From Clostridiales bacterium (GTDB lineage Bacteria; Bacillota; Clostridia; Oscillospirales; Oscillospiraceae), in the NCBI GenBank assembly GCA_019423635.1, contig JAHZBA010000016.1, positions 1 through 57,046 of the forward strand: 57,046 nucleotides of DNA. The letters run 5' to 3'. The position numbers and the translations under genes were made by a program. Position 1 is the stretch's first letter. Each line of letters starts with the position of its first letter. The notes under the pieces are model-generated. The model searched no databases. It saw only the letters and a list, made by a program, of their open reading frames with translations, and was not told the origin of the DNA. Of the stretch, positions 48,775 to 55,970 are shown piece by piece.

Positions 48775-50052
48775 GTGGCAGAAGATAAAAAGCCGGGTAT
48801 TTCCATTGAGGAGCAGAAGCCGGAAACCGCCGTACCGAAAGCACCGGGCGGCCCTCCCGCGCCGGAGCAGGGGACCCAGGCGGTGATTCCCGGCATGGAG
48901 GGTCCCCCGGCCCCGGAGGGCGGCCAGGAGAGGAAGAAGCCCCAGGAGGAGGAGAAACAGCCCCGCCGTGGCCGTCAGCCCAAGGCAAAGGAGGCCCCGG
49001 CCCAGGGGGACAAGCCCAAGCGTAAGGGCCGCCCGGCCAAGAGTGAGAAGCAGACCCCCGGCGGGGGCGGCTCTGGAAAGACGGCCAAGGCCCCCAAACA
49101 GGACAAGGCCGCCGGACAGCCCGCCCCGGCCCAGGGGGAGGCCCCGCCGGAGCAGCCGCCCCAGCCCAGGGACGCCTCCCGTGGAAAAAAGGAGGAGATC
49201 GTCTATCTGGACCTGTCGGAGCTCCACCCGTTCCAAAACCACCCGTTCGGCGTCCGGGATGATGTGGAGATGCAGGGCCTTGTGTCCTCCGTCAAGGCTG
49301 GCGGCGTACACCAGCCCGCCCTGGTGCGGCCCCGTGAGGGCGGGGGCTATGAGATCGTAGCGGGCCACCGACGGCAGCGGGCAAGCGAGCTGGCGGGCTT
49401 GCGCAATATGCCCTGTATCGTTCGTGAAATGACGGATGATGAAGCCGTCCTCGCTATGACGGACGACAACCTGCGCCACCGGGAAACGATTTTGCCCAGC
49501 GAAAAGGCGGCGGCCTTGAAGCAGCAGTATGAGGCCATCAAGCACCAGGGGACGCGGGGCGAGGGCGAGGACATTGGCAAGCTGTCTCTGGACAAAGTGG
49601 GCGAGCGCAACGGCATGAGCGGCAAGACGGTCCAGCGGTACATTTATCTGAATGACCTTGTGCCGGAGCTGAAAGAGCTCATGGACGGCGGCAAGCTGTC
49701 TTTCACCCCCGCCGTGGAGGTTTCCCGCATCCGGCCCAAGCACCAGAAGTATATCGCCGTGTCCATCGAGGGGCAGCAGTCGTCCCCCTCCAAGGCCCAG
49801 GCCAAGAAGCTGCGGGAGATGGACGAAAAAAACCAGCTCAACCCGGACGTGATCGACGCGGTGTTGAGCCAGGAGAAGAAAAAGGAGGATTTCGACGTGA
49901 TCATCAGCTCTGCGGAATTGAGCCAGTTTTTCGGTAAGGATAAGACGCCCCGTGAGATGAAAGATCAGATCATGGCTCTGCTGGGGGAGTGGAAAGAGAA
50001 GCAGCCCCCGGAGCTGGGCAAGGGCGCGAAGAAACAAGAAATGGAGAAGTAA
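48775..50052 (+). CDS. ParB-like partition/nuclease-domain protein
   Basis: A 425-aa protein. Residues 1-140 are a Pro/Lys/Glu-rich disordered region. From about 143 comes the ParB N-terminal fold (YLDLSELHPFQNHPFGVRDD, QPALVRP, YEIVAGHRRQRASELAG), then a helix-turn-helix region (GMSGKTVQRYIYLN). ICE ParB-like proteins act in partition or regulation of conjugation. The GTG start is fixed by AGGAGGT, seven bases upstream. The first palindrome follows its stop immediately. Confidence 0.88.
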   Translation: MAEDKKPGISIEEQKPETAVPKAPGGPPAPEQGTQAVIPGMEGPPAPEGGQERKKPQEEEKQPRRGRQPKAKEAPAQGDKPKRKGRPAKSEKQTPGGGGSGKTAKAPKQDKAAGQPAPAQGEAPPEQPPQPRDASRGKKEEIVYLDLSELHPFQNHPFGVRDDVEMQGLVSSVKAGGVHQPALVRPREGGGYEIVAGHRRQRASELAGLRNMPCIVREMTDDEAVLAMTDDNLRHRETILPSEKAAALKQQYEAIKHQGTRGEGEDIGKLSLDKVGERNGMSGKTVQRYIYLNDLVPELKELMDGGKLSFTPAVEVSRIRPKHQKYIAVSIEGQQSSPSKAQAKKLREMDEKNQLNPDVIDAVLSQEKKKEDFDVIISSAELSQFFGKDKTPREMKDQIMALLGEWKEKQPPELGKGAKKQEMEK

Positions 50053-50055
50053 GAG

Positions 50056-50078
50056 GCTCTGGACACCGTGTCCAGAGC
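50056..50078 (+). repeat. ICE palindrome, copy 1
   Basis: Perfect 11-bp arms (GCTCTGGACAC and complement) around a central C, three bases after the parB-like stop and followed by TTTT, so this copy could also terminate. Confidence 0.9.
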
Positions 50079-50104
50079 TTTTCCGTTCCCCCGTTCCCGC
50101 AAAA

Positions 50105-50265
50105 GGGCTCTGCCGGATTATCCCCCGTCGCCGCGCCACCCATAGCACAGCCGGGGCAGCCTGTCAAGGGCATGGCCGCCGCTGCGCGGCGGTGCTTCGC
50201 ACCCTTGACTGGCAGTCCCGGCTGTGCTACTCCCCAGGCGCGACGGGGGAAAATCCTCCAGAGCC
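50105..50265. repeat. Long imperfect inverted repeat (cruciform)
   Basis: The left arm (50105-50170) and right arm (50202-50265) are complementary over most of about 65 bases. Matching blocks include GGCTCTG, TCCCCCGTCGC, AGCACAGCCGGG and GTCAAGGG. An inner GCCGCCGC hairpin lies at 50176-50193. A second hairpin (CCCCCCTTTCCCC arms) follows at 50266-50302. No ORF is supported in 50079-50371. Possible origin of transfer, structured RNA or MITE. Confidence 0.75.
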
Positions 50266-50371
50266 GCCCCCCTTTCCCCAAGAATGGGGAAAGGGGCGGG
50301 GGGAAAAGGGGTTGACCCGCTTCCCCGCCCACCAATCCAACCAATATTGATTCTGAACGGAGGTTTTGAAC

Positions 50372-50710
50372 ATGAAAATGCCCCTGGCGTATGTCACCGC
50401 CGCCTGGAGCGGCGACCCCACGGAGGCGACGGAACAGGCCGCCCGGTACTGCCGGGCCGTCTTTGAGGCGGGCTTTTCGCCTATCTGCCCTACGCTGTAT
50501 CTCCCCCTGTTTCTCAATGACGCGGTGCCGGAGGAGCACAAGAGCAGCATTGACATGAGCCGGGACCTGCTGCGCCGCTCCCGTGTGCTGGTGGTGTGCG
50601 GCCATGCTGTCACCGAGAGCGTGAAAAACGATATTGCCGTGGCCCAGCGGTTGAAGATCACGGCGACCACCCTGGAGGGTATTCTGACCGTAAAAGGGCA
50701 GGGCCGCTGA
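50372..50710 (+). CDS. DUF4406-like small ICE protein (nucleoside deoxyribosyltransferase-like fold)
   Basis: A 112-aa protein with AYVTAAWSGDPTEATEQAARYCRAVFEAG at the start and VLVVCGHAVTESVKNDIA at the end, reminiscent of nucleoside 2-deoxyribosyltransferase-fold proteins common on ICEs and phages. No clear catalytic Glu can be assigned. Start fixed by ACGGAGGT, seven bases before the ATG. It ends one base before ardA. Confidence 0.65.
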   Translation: MKMPLAYVTAAWSGDPTEATEQAARYCRAVFEAGFSPICPTLYLPLFLNDAVPEEHKSSIDMSRDLLRRSRVLVVCGHAVTESVKNDIAVAQRLKITATTLEGILTVKGQGR

Positions 50711-50711
50711 T

Positions 50712-51422
50712 ATGGCCGCGCTGATTGAAGCCTGCATAACGAACCTGGGCAAGTATAACGAGGGGGTGCTTGCCTATGAGCGGGTAACATTCCCCACCGA
50801 CGCCGAAACCGTACAGGCGGCCTTGAAAAAGATCGGCATAGACGGTATTCGGTATGAGGAGATTTTTATTGCCGATTACGACGGCAGTATGCCCCAGCTC
50901 TATAAGCACCTGGGCGAGTATGAGAGCATTGACGAGCTGAACCATCTGGCCTGTGTGCTGTCGGAGCTGGACGAGGACGAGCTGGCAAAGTTTGAGGCCG
51001 TCATGGACAGCGGCGAATACACCGGCAGCACCAAGGATTTGATCAATCTGGCCCAAAACCTGGACAGCTACAATTTCTATCCTGACATCCACAGCGAGGA
51101 GGACCTGGGGCGAATGTATATCCAGGAGTTTGAAGCCGTCCAGGTGCCGGAGCACTTGATTGACTACATTGACTACGAGGCATACGGGCGGGACGTGCGG
51201 ATCAACGAGAGCGGCCACTTCGCCCCCGGCGGTTATGTGGTAGGGGACAACTCTTTTACGGAGCATTACCACGGGATCGAGGACATACCCGACGAGCAAC
51301 GGGTGTTCTCCATGCCCAAGCTGCCCATCCGGGAGCAGATGGCCGCCTATCAGGAAATGGCGGGCCGGGCGGCCCCGCCCGCCGAACGGCCCGCGCCCAG
51401 GGTGGACCGGGAGGATCGGTAG
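50712..51422 (+). CDS. ardA: Antirestriction protein ArdA
   Basis: A 236-aa acidic DNA-mimic protein that inhibits type I restriction enzymes when the element enters a new host. The family pattern is seen in EACITNLGKYNEG, IADYDGSMP, and the conserved FHxxAYGRDVRINE-like DYEAYGRDVRINESGHFAPGG stretch, here broken into two parts. Asp/Glu-rich throughout. It is translationally linked to the previous gene and followed by palindrome copy 2. Confidence 0.88.
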   Translation: MAALIEACITNLGKYNEGVLAYERVTFPTDAETVQAALKKIGIDGIRYEEIFIADYDGSMPQLYKHLGEYESIDELNHLACVLSELDEDELAKFEAVMDSGEYTGSTKDLINLAQNLDSYNFYPDIHSEEDLGRMYIQEFEAVQVPEHLIDYIDYEAYGRDVRINESGHFAPGGYVVGDNSFTEHYHGIEDIPDEQRVFSMPKLPIREQMAAYQEMAGRAAPPAERPAPRVDREDR

Positions 51423-51423
51423 C

Positions 51424-51446
51424 CCTCTGGACACGGTGTCCAGAGG
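51424..51446 (+). repeat. ICE palindrome, copy 2
   Basis: Perfect 11-bp arms around a central G (the others have C, so this copy is in opposite orientation). Two bases after the ardA stop. Confidence 0.9.
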
Positions 51447-51476
51447 CAGCCCGGCAGAAATAGGAGGTGGTTTTGT

Positions 51477-51950
51477 ATTGTAGATGAAGATATTTCCCGG
51501 CGGACAATCGCCCTCTCCATCCGAACGGGAAAGCTGTCGGCGCGGGCGCTGGCCTGGGCGCTGCGGGCGGCGGGCCGGAAGATCCAAAAGGAGCGGCAGG
51601 CCCACAAGACGCCCCACGGCAGACAGAGCGTCAAGCAGCTCATGAAGCAGGGCGAGGCCACCAACAGTCTCCCCGTGGAGGCTCCCAGGGAGTTTGACCG
51701 GGTGGCCCGGCGCTGGAATGTGGACTACGCCTTTTACAAGAACGGCGACGGAAAATATCTGCTGTTCTTCAAATCCAAGCAGGCCGACGCCATTACCGCC
51801 TGTTTCGGGGAATACTCCCGCCGGGTGCTGGACCGGCCCAGGGTGCGGCGCGTTCCCATTCTGGAGCGGATGAAACGGGCCGGGGAGCTGGTACGGGGCC
51901 GGGAGCGGACCCAGGAGCACAAAAAGGAGGCGGCCCGTGAAGAAAGGTAG
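51477..51950 (+). CDS. pcfB: PcfB family conjugation protein (DUF3801), ATT start
   Basis: A 157-aa protein. The N-terminal (M)VDEDISRRTIALSIRTGKLSARAL segment is the conserved PcfB start and lies upstream of the first ATG (51642). No ATG, GTG or TTG exists in this frame between the ardA stop (51420-51422) and 51642. AGGAGGTGG at 51462-51470 points to the ATT at 51477. PcfB-type proteins work with the relaxase and coupling protein in DNA transfer. The 3' end overlaps virD4 by 14 bases. Confidence 0.75.
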   Translation: MVDEDISRRTIALSIRTGKLSARALAWALRAAGRKIQKERQAHKTPHGRQSVKQLMKQGEATNSLPVEAPREFDRVARRWNVDYAFYKNGDGKYLLFFKSKQADAITACFGEYSRRVLDRPRVRRVPILERMKRAGELVRGRERTQEHKKEAAREER

Positions 51951-53775
51951 CTTGAAAAAATACCTCCTCCCCAATCTGCCCTACCTGTTCATGGCCTGGG
52001 GCTGCTTGAAGCTGGGGACGGCCTACCGGCTGGCGGCTGGCGCCAACATCGGCCAAAAGCTGGTGGGCATGATGGGCACGATCAACACGGCCTTTGCCTC
52101 CCCCGCCCCTGGGCTGGACCCGGTGGACTGGCTGGTGGGAATTGCGGGGGCGGCGGCTATCCGGCTGTTCGTCTATGTCAAGGCCAAGAACGCGAAAAAG
52201 TACAGGCGGGACGAGGAATACGGCTCCGCCCGCTGGGGAACGGAAAAGGATATTGCCCCTTTCGTCGATCCCAAGTTTGAGAAAAATATCATTCTCTCCG
52301 GGACCGAATTTCTCACCACCAACACCCGGCCCAAGAACCCGGCCAACGCCCGGAACCTCAACGCCTGCGTGATCGGCTCCTCCGGCTCCGGCAAGACCCG
52401 CTTCTGGCTCACCCCCCAGCTCCTCCAGGCCCACAGCTCCTATGTGGTGGTGGACCCCAAGGGCGGGGTGCTGTCCCAGGTGGGGTACTTCCTCCAGAAG
52501 AAAAAGGGGTATAAGATCAAGGTTTTCAATAGTATTGACTTCTCAAAATCCATGCACTACAACCCTCTGGCCTATATCAAAAATGAGGCGGATATTTTGA
52601 AATTCGTGAACACTTTGATAGCCAACACCAAGGGGGAGGGCAAGGAGGGGGACCCATTCTGGACCAAATCGGAGACACTTTTATACTGCGCCCTGATCGC
52701 CTATATCATCTTCGAGGGCCCGGAGGAGGACCGGAACATGAATACCCTGGTGGACATGATCTCCGGCATGGAGGTCAAGGAGGACGACCCGGATTTTATG
52801 AACGCCATCGACTATATGTTCAAGGGCCTGGAGAAGCGCAAGCCGGACTGCTTCGCCGTGAAGCAGTACAAGAAGTACAAATTAGCCAGCGGCAAGACTG
52901 CCCGCTCCATACTTATTAGCTGCGGTGCGCGGCTGGCTCCCTTTGACATTCCCCAGCTCCGGGAGATCATGAGCTACGACGAGATGGAGCTGGACCGCCT
53001 GGGGGACAAGCGGACGGCGGCGTTCTTCATCATCAGCGACACGGACACGACCTACAATTTCATTGTGGCGCTGGCGTTCTCCCAAATGTTCAACCTCCTG
53101 TGCGAGAGGGCGGACAACATACACGGGGGCCGCCTGCCTCACCACGTCCGGGTGCTGTGGGACGAGGCCGCCAACACCGGGCAGGTGCCCAACCTGGAGA
53201 AGCTGGTGGCGGTGATCCGCTCCCGCGAGGTCAGCCTGACCCTGTTCTATCAGGCCCAGTCCCAATGCAAGGCCATTTACAAGGACAACGCCGAAACGAT
53301 CATGGGCAACATGGACAGCGTGGTATTCCTGGGCGGGCGGGAGCACTCCACCGTCAAGGAGATTTCCGAGGCGTGGCTGGGCAAGCAGACCATCTCCATG
53401 CAGACGGACAGCCGGTCCCGCGGGCAGTCCGAGAGTTACAGCCAAAATACCCAGCGCCTGGGCCGGGAGCTTATGACGATGGACGAGCTCACCACCATGC
53501 CCGGCGACAAGTGCATTATCCAGCTCCGGGGGCTGCGGCCCTTTTTCTCCCCCAAGTACGACTTGAAGCAGCACCCCAACTACCGCTATACGGCGGAGGC
53601 GGACAAGAAAAATTCCTTTGACCTGTCCCGCCTGATAAACCGCCGCATGGAGAAGCTGGACCCCGACGAGCGATACACTGTATACGAGGCGGACGTGCCG
53701 GACGAGGCAAACATAGACGAGGACGAGGACATTCTCAACTATGATGACCTGGACGACCCGGACGCTTTTGTATAG
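51937..53775 (+). CDS. virD4: Type IV coupling protein VirD4/TraG
   Basis: A 612-aa ATPase that links the relaxosome to the secretion channel. Two N-terminal membrane segments (about 8-36 and 65-83) are followed by Walker A VIGSSGSGKTRFWL (about residue 147) and Walker B HVRVLWDEAANTG (about 403). The GTG start lies six bases after AAAAAGGAGG. Palindrome copy 3 begins at its last base. Confidence 0.93.
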   Translation: MKKGSLKKYLLPNLPYLFMAWGCLKLGTAYRLAAGANIGQKLVGMMGTINTAFASPAPGLDPVDWLVGIAGAAAIRLFVYVKAKNAKKYRRDEEYGSARWGTEKDIAPFVDPKFEKNIILSGTEFLTTNTRPKNPANARNLNACVIGSSGSGKTRFWLTPQLLQAHSSYVVVDPKGGVLSQVGYFLQKKKGYKIKVFNSIDFSKSMHYNPLAYIKNEADILKFVNTLIANTKGEGKEGDPFWTKSETLLYCALIAYIIFEGPEEDRNMNTLVDMISGMEVKEDDPDFMNAIDYMFKGLEKRKPDCFAVKQYKKYKLASGKTARSILISCGARLAPFDIPQLREIMSYDEMELDRLGDKRTAAFFIISDTDTTYNFIVALAFSQMFNLLCERADNIHGGRLPHHVRVLWDEAANTGQVPNLEKLVAVIRSREVSLTLFYQAQSQCKAIYKDNAETIMGNMDSVVFLGGREHSTVKEISEAWLGKQTISMQTDSRSRGQSESYSQNTQRLGRELMTMDELTTMPGDKCIIQLRGLRPFFSPKYDLKQHPNYRYTAEADKKNSFDLSRLINRRMEKLDPDERYTVYEADVPDEANIDEDEDILNYDDLDDPDAFV

Positions 53776-53797
53776 CTCTGGACACCGTGTCCAGAGG
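53775..53797 (+). repeat. ICE palindrome, copy 3
   Basis: Arms of 11 bp with one mismatch at the outer end around a central C, starting at the last base of the virD4 stop. Confidence 0.9.
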
Positions 53798-53804
53798 CAG
53801 ACGC

Positions 53805-53829
53805 GCCGCCTGACAAGGGCGGCTTTTTT
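53805..53829 (+). terminator. Hairpin with T-run between virD4 and maff2
   Basis: GCCGCC/GGCGGC stem with a TTTTTT tail just after palindrome 3; it may reduce readthrough into the pilin-like gene. Confidence 0.7.
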
Positions 53830-53869
53830 CATGGCCGGGGCTTCGTCCCCGGAGAAAATGGAGGTATTT

Positions 53870-54085
53870 ATGCAGTTTTTCGCTTCCGCTGTTCAGACCT
53901 TGCAGACCCTTGTTGTGGCTCTGGGCGCTGGCCTGGGTGTTTGGGGCGTCGTCAATCTCCTGGAGGGCTACGGCTCCGACAACCCCGGCTCCAAGAGCCA
54001 GGGCATGAAGCAGCTCATGGCGGGCGGCGGCATTATCCTGCTGGGCACCACCCTGATCCCCCTGCTGTCCGGGCTGTTTAGCTGA
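53870..54085 (+). CDS. Maff2-family small membrane protein (pilin-like)
   Basis: A 71-aa protein with two hydrophobic segments (about 7-33 and 50-70) around a short Gly/Ser-rich polar loop. It matches the Maff2 pattern (FFASAVQTLQTLVVALGAGLGVWG and GGGIILLGTTLIPLLSGLF). It is the likely VirB2/TrbC-type subunit of the channel. ATG fixed by TGGAGG six bases upstream. Confidence 0.85.
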   Translation: MQFFASAVQTLQTLVVALGAGLGVWGVVNLLEGYGSDNPGSKSQGMKQLMAGGGIILLGTTLIPLLSGLFS

Positions 54086-54100
54086 TAAGGGCAGCGGCGC

Positions 54101-54967
54101 ATGGGATTTCTCACCGACTGGATCACGAACTGGCTGAAGGAGCTGCTGATCGGCGGGATCATGGACAACCTGTCGGGGCTCTTTGATACAGTGAACGCCC
54201 GTGTCGGGGAGATCGCGGTACAAGTGGGGACGACCCCGGCGGCATGGAACGCCGGGGTTTTCTCCCTCATCCGGCGGCTTTCTGAAACGGTGATACTGCC
54301 CATAGCCGGACTGATCCTGACCTTTGTTGCAACCTACGAACTCATTCAACTGCTGGTGGAGCGAAATAATCTTCACGACCTGGACTACTGGATTTTCTTC
54401 AAGTGGATATTCAAAACGGCCTGCGCTATCCTCATTCTGTCCAACACGTTCAACATCGTTATGGCGGTGTTCGACGTGGCCCAGCGGGTAGTGGCGCAGT
54501 CGGCGGGGCTGATCCAGGGCTCCACGGACGTTTCCCCGTCTATGCTGGCGGACCTGGAGGCCACGCTGGAGGGGATGGACCTGGGGCCCCTGGTGGGGCT
54601 GTGGCTGCAATCCTTTGTGGTGCAGCTCACCATGACCGCGCTGAATATCGTGATCTTCGTGATTGTCTACGGGCGGATGATAGAAATATATATGCTCACC
54701 AGTTTAGCGCCCCTCCCGGTGGCGACCCTTGCCAACCGGGAGCTGGGCGGGGCCGGGCAGAACTATCTCCGCTCCCTGTTCGCCGTGGGCTTCCAGGGGA
54801 TGCTGATACTGGTATGCGTGGCGATCTACGCGGTGCTCATTCAGAGTATCGCCGTGGGAGGCGACCCCATAGGGGCGATATGGGGCACCATCGGCTATAC
54901 GGTGCTGCTGTGCTACTGCCTGTTCAAAACGGGGAGTATCGCCCGGAGCGTCCTGGGGGCGCACTAA
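54101..54967 (+). CDS. VirB6/TrbL-like membrane channel protein
   Basis: A 288-aa protein with about six membrane segments (near 60-85, 108-130, 175-200, 205-225, 240-260 and 263-280) and the family stretch TSLAPLPVATLANRELGG. It forms part of the inner-membrane channel of the ICE secretion system. It starts 15 bases after maff2. Confidence 0.85.
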   Translation: MGFLTDWITNWLKELLIGGIMDNLSGLFDTVNARVGEIAVQVGTTPAAWNAGVFSLIRRLSETVILPIAGLILTFVATYELIQLLVERNNLHDLDYWIFFKWIFKTACAILILSNTFNIVMAVFDVAQRVVAQSAGLIQGSTDVSPSMLADLEATLEGMDLGPLVGLWLQSFVVQLTMTALNIVIFVIVYGRMIEIYMLTSLAPLPVATLANRELGGAGQNYLRSLFAVGFQGMLILVCVAIYAVLIQSIAVGGDPIGAIWGTIGYTVLLCYCLFKTGSIARSVLGAH

Positions 54968-54974
54968 CCCCCGG

Positions 54975-54997
54975 CCTCTGGACACCGTGACCATAAG
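54975..54997 (+). repeat. ICE palindrome, copy 4 (degenerate)
   Basis: The left arm CCTCTGGACACC is intact; the right arm is mutated (GTGACCATAAG), so the palindrome is broken here. Eight bases after the virB6-like stop. Confidence 0.8.
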
Positions 54998-55014
54998 CGG
55001 AGAGGAGGGTTTTT

Positions 55015-55587
55015 ATCGGGAAATACGCTGTGATCTACGCCGACCCACCCTGGCGGTACGCCCAAAAGAATTTGCAAGGGGCGGCGGAGAAGCACTATCC
55101 CACCATGACCATCAACGACCTGTGTGCCCTCCCGGTGGCGGAGCTGGCCGCCCCGGACTGTGCGCTGTTCCTGTGGGCCACGTTCCCCCAGCTCCCGGAG
55201 GCTCTGCGGCTGATCAAGGCGTGGGGCTTCGCCTATAAAAGCGTGGCGTTCGTCTGGCTGAAAAAGAACCGCCGGGCGGATAGCTGGTTTTACGGCCTGG
55301 GCTTTTGGACCAGGGCCAACGCGGAGGTGTGCCTGCTGGCGACGCGGGGCCATCCCCGGCGGCAGGCCGCCAACGTCCACCAATTCATTATTTCTCCCAT
55401 TGAGGCCCACAGCAAAAAGCCGGACGAGGCCAGGGAAAAAATTGTGGCCCTTATGGGCGACGTGCCCCGCGTGGAGCTGTTCACCCGGCAGACTGCCCCC
55501 GGCTGGGATGTATGGGGGAACGAGGTGGAATGTACCCCCGGCCTCTGGACACCGTGTCCAGAAGTAACCACAAGAAAGGAGGGGTGA
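55015..55587 (+). CDS. MT-A70 family DNA adenine methyltransferase, ATC start
   Basis: A 190-aa methyltransferase with the catalytic DPPW motif (YADPPWRYAQKN) and the LFLWATFPQLPEA and VWLKKN segments. The frame is closed upstream by TGA and TAA. AGGAGGG at 55003-55009 lies five bases before an ATC (55015), giving (M)GKYAVIYADPPW; GTG 55030 would be 20 bases from the SD and trim the domain edge. Its C-terminal 15 residues are encoded by palindrome copy 5. It may methylate the element against host restriction, alongside ArdA. Confidence 0.8.
   Translation: MGKYAVIYADPPWRYAQKNLQGAAEKHYPTMTINDLCALPVAELAAPDCALFLWATFPQLPEALRLIKAWGFAYKSVAFVWLKKNRRADSWFYGLGFWTRANAEVCLLATRGHPRRQAANVHQFIISPIEAHSKKPDEAREKIVALMGDVPRVELFTRQTAPGWDVWGNEVECTPGLWTPCPEVTTRKEG
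55542..55564 (+). repeat. ICE palindrome, copy 5 (inside the methyltransferase 3' end)
   Basis: The left arm CCTCTGGACAC is intact; the right arm has one change. Here the palindrome is translated as the tail of the MT-A70 gene (GLWTPCPE). Confidence 0.9.
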
Positions 55588-55589
55588 TT

Positions 55590-55970
55590 TTGCCCTATGT
55601 GAATGTACCCAATGACCTGTCCAGGGTCAAAACCAAGCTGGCGTTTAATCTCACCAAGCGTCAGCTTATCTGTTTTGGCGGCGGCGGGCTGGTGGGCGTC
55701 CCCGTCTATCTGCTGACCCGTGGGGCCGTCGGCGGCACCGGGGCTATGTTCCTCATGCTGGGGATCATGCTCCCGGCGTTCCTCATGGCGATGTACGAAA
55801 AGGACGGCCTGCCCTTTGAGAAAGTGGTGCGCAATATCATCCGCGCCCGCTTCCTCCGCCCCGGCCCCAGGCCCTACCGAACGCAGAATATCTATGCCCC
55901 GTTCGCCGGAAAGGAGGTGTCCGCTTCTGAACCCAAGAGCCAAAAGCGCCGGAAGCGCAAGGGCCGGTAA
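55590..55970 (+). CDS. PrgI family protein (VirB3-like)
   Basis: A 126-aa membrane protein with the PrgI start (M)PYVNVPNDLSRVKTKLAFNLTKRQ and two membrane segments (about 28-45 and 50-70). TTG start chosen behind AAAGGAGGGG. It partners VirB4, whose gene overlaps its 3' end. Confidence 0.88.
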   Translation: MPYVNVPNDLSRVKTKLAFNLTKRQLICFGGGGLVGVPVYLLTRGAVGGTGAMFLMLGIMLPAFLMAMYEKDGLPFEKVVRNIIRARFLRPGPRPYRTQNIYAPFAGKEVSASEPKSQKRRKRKGR

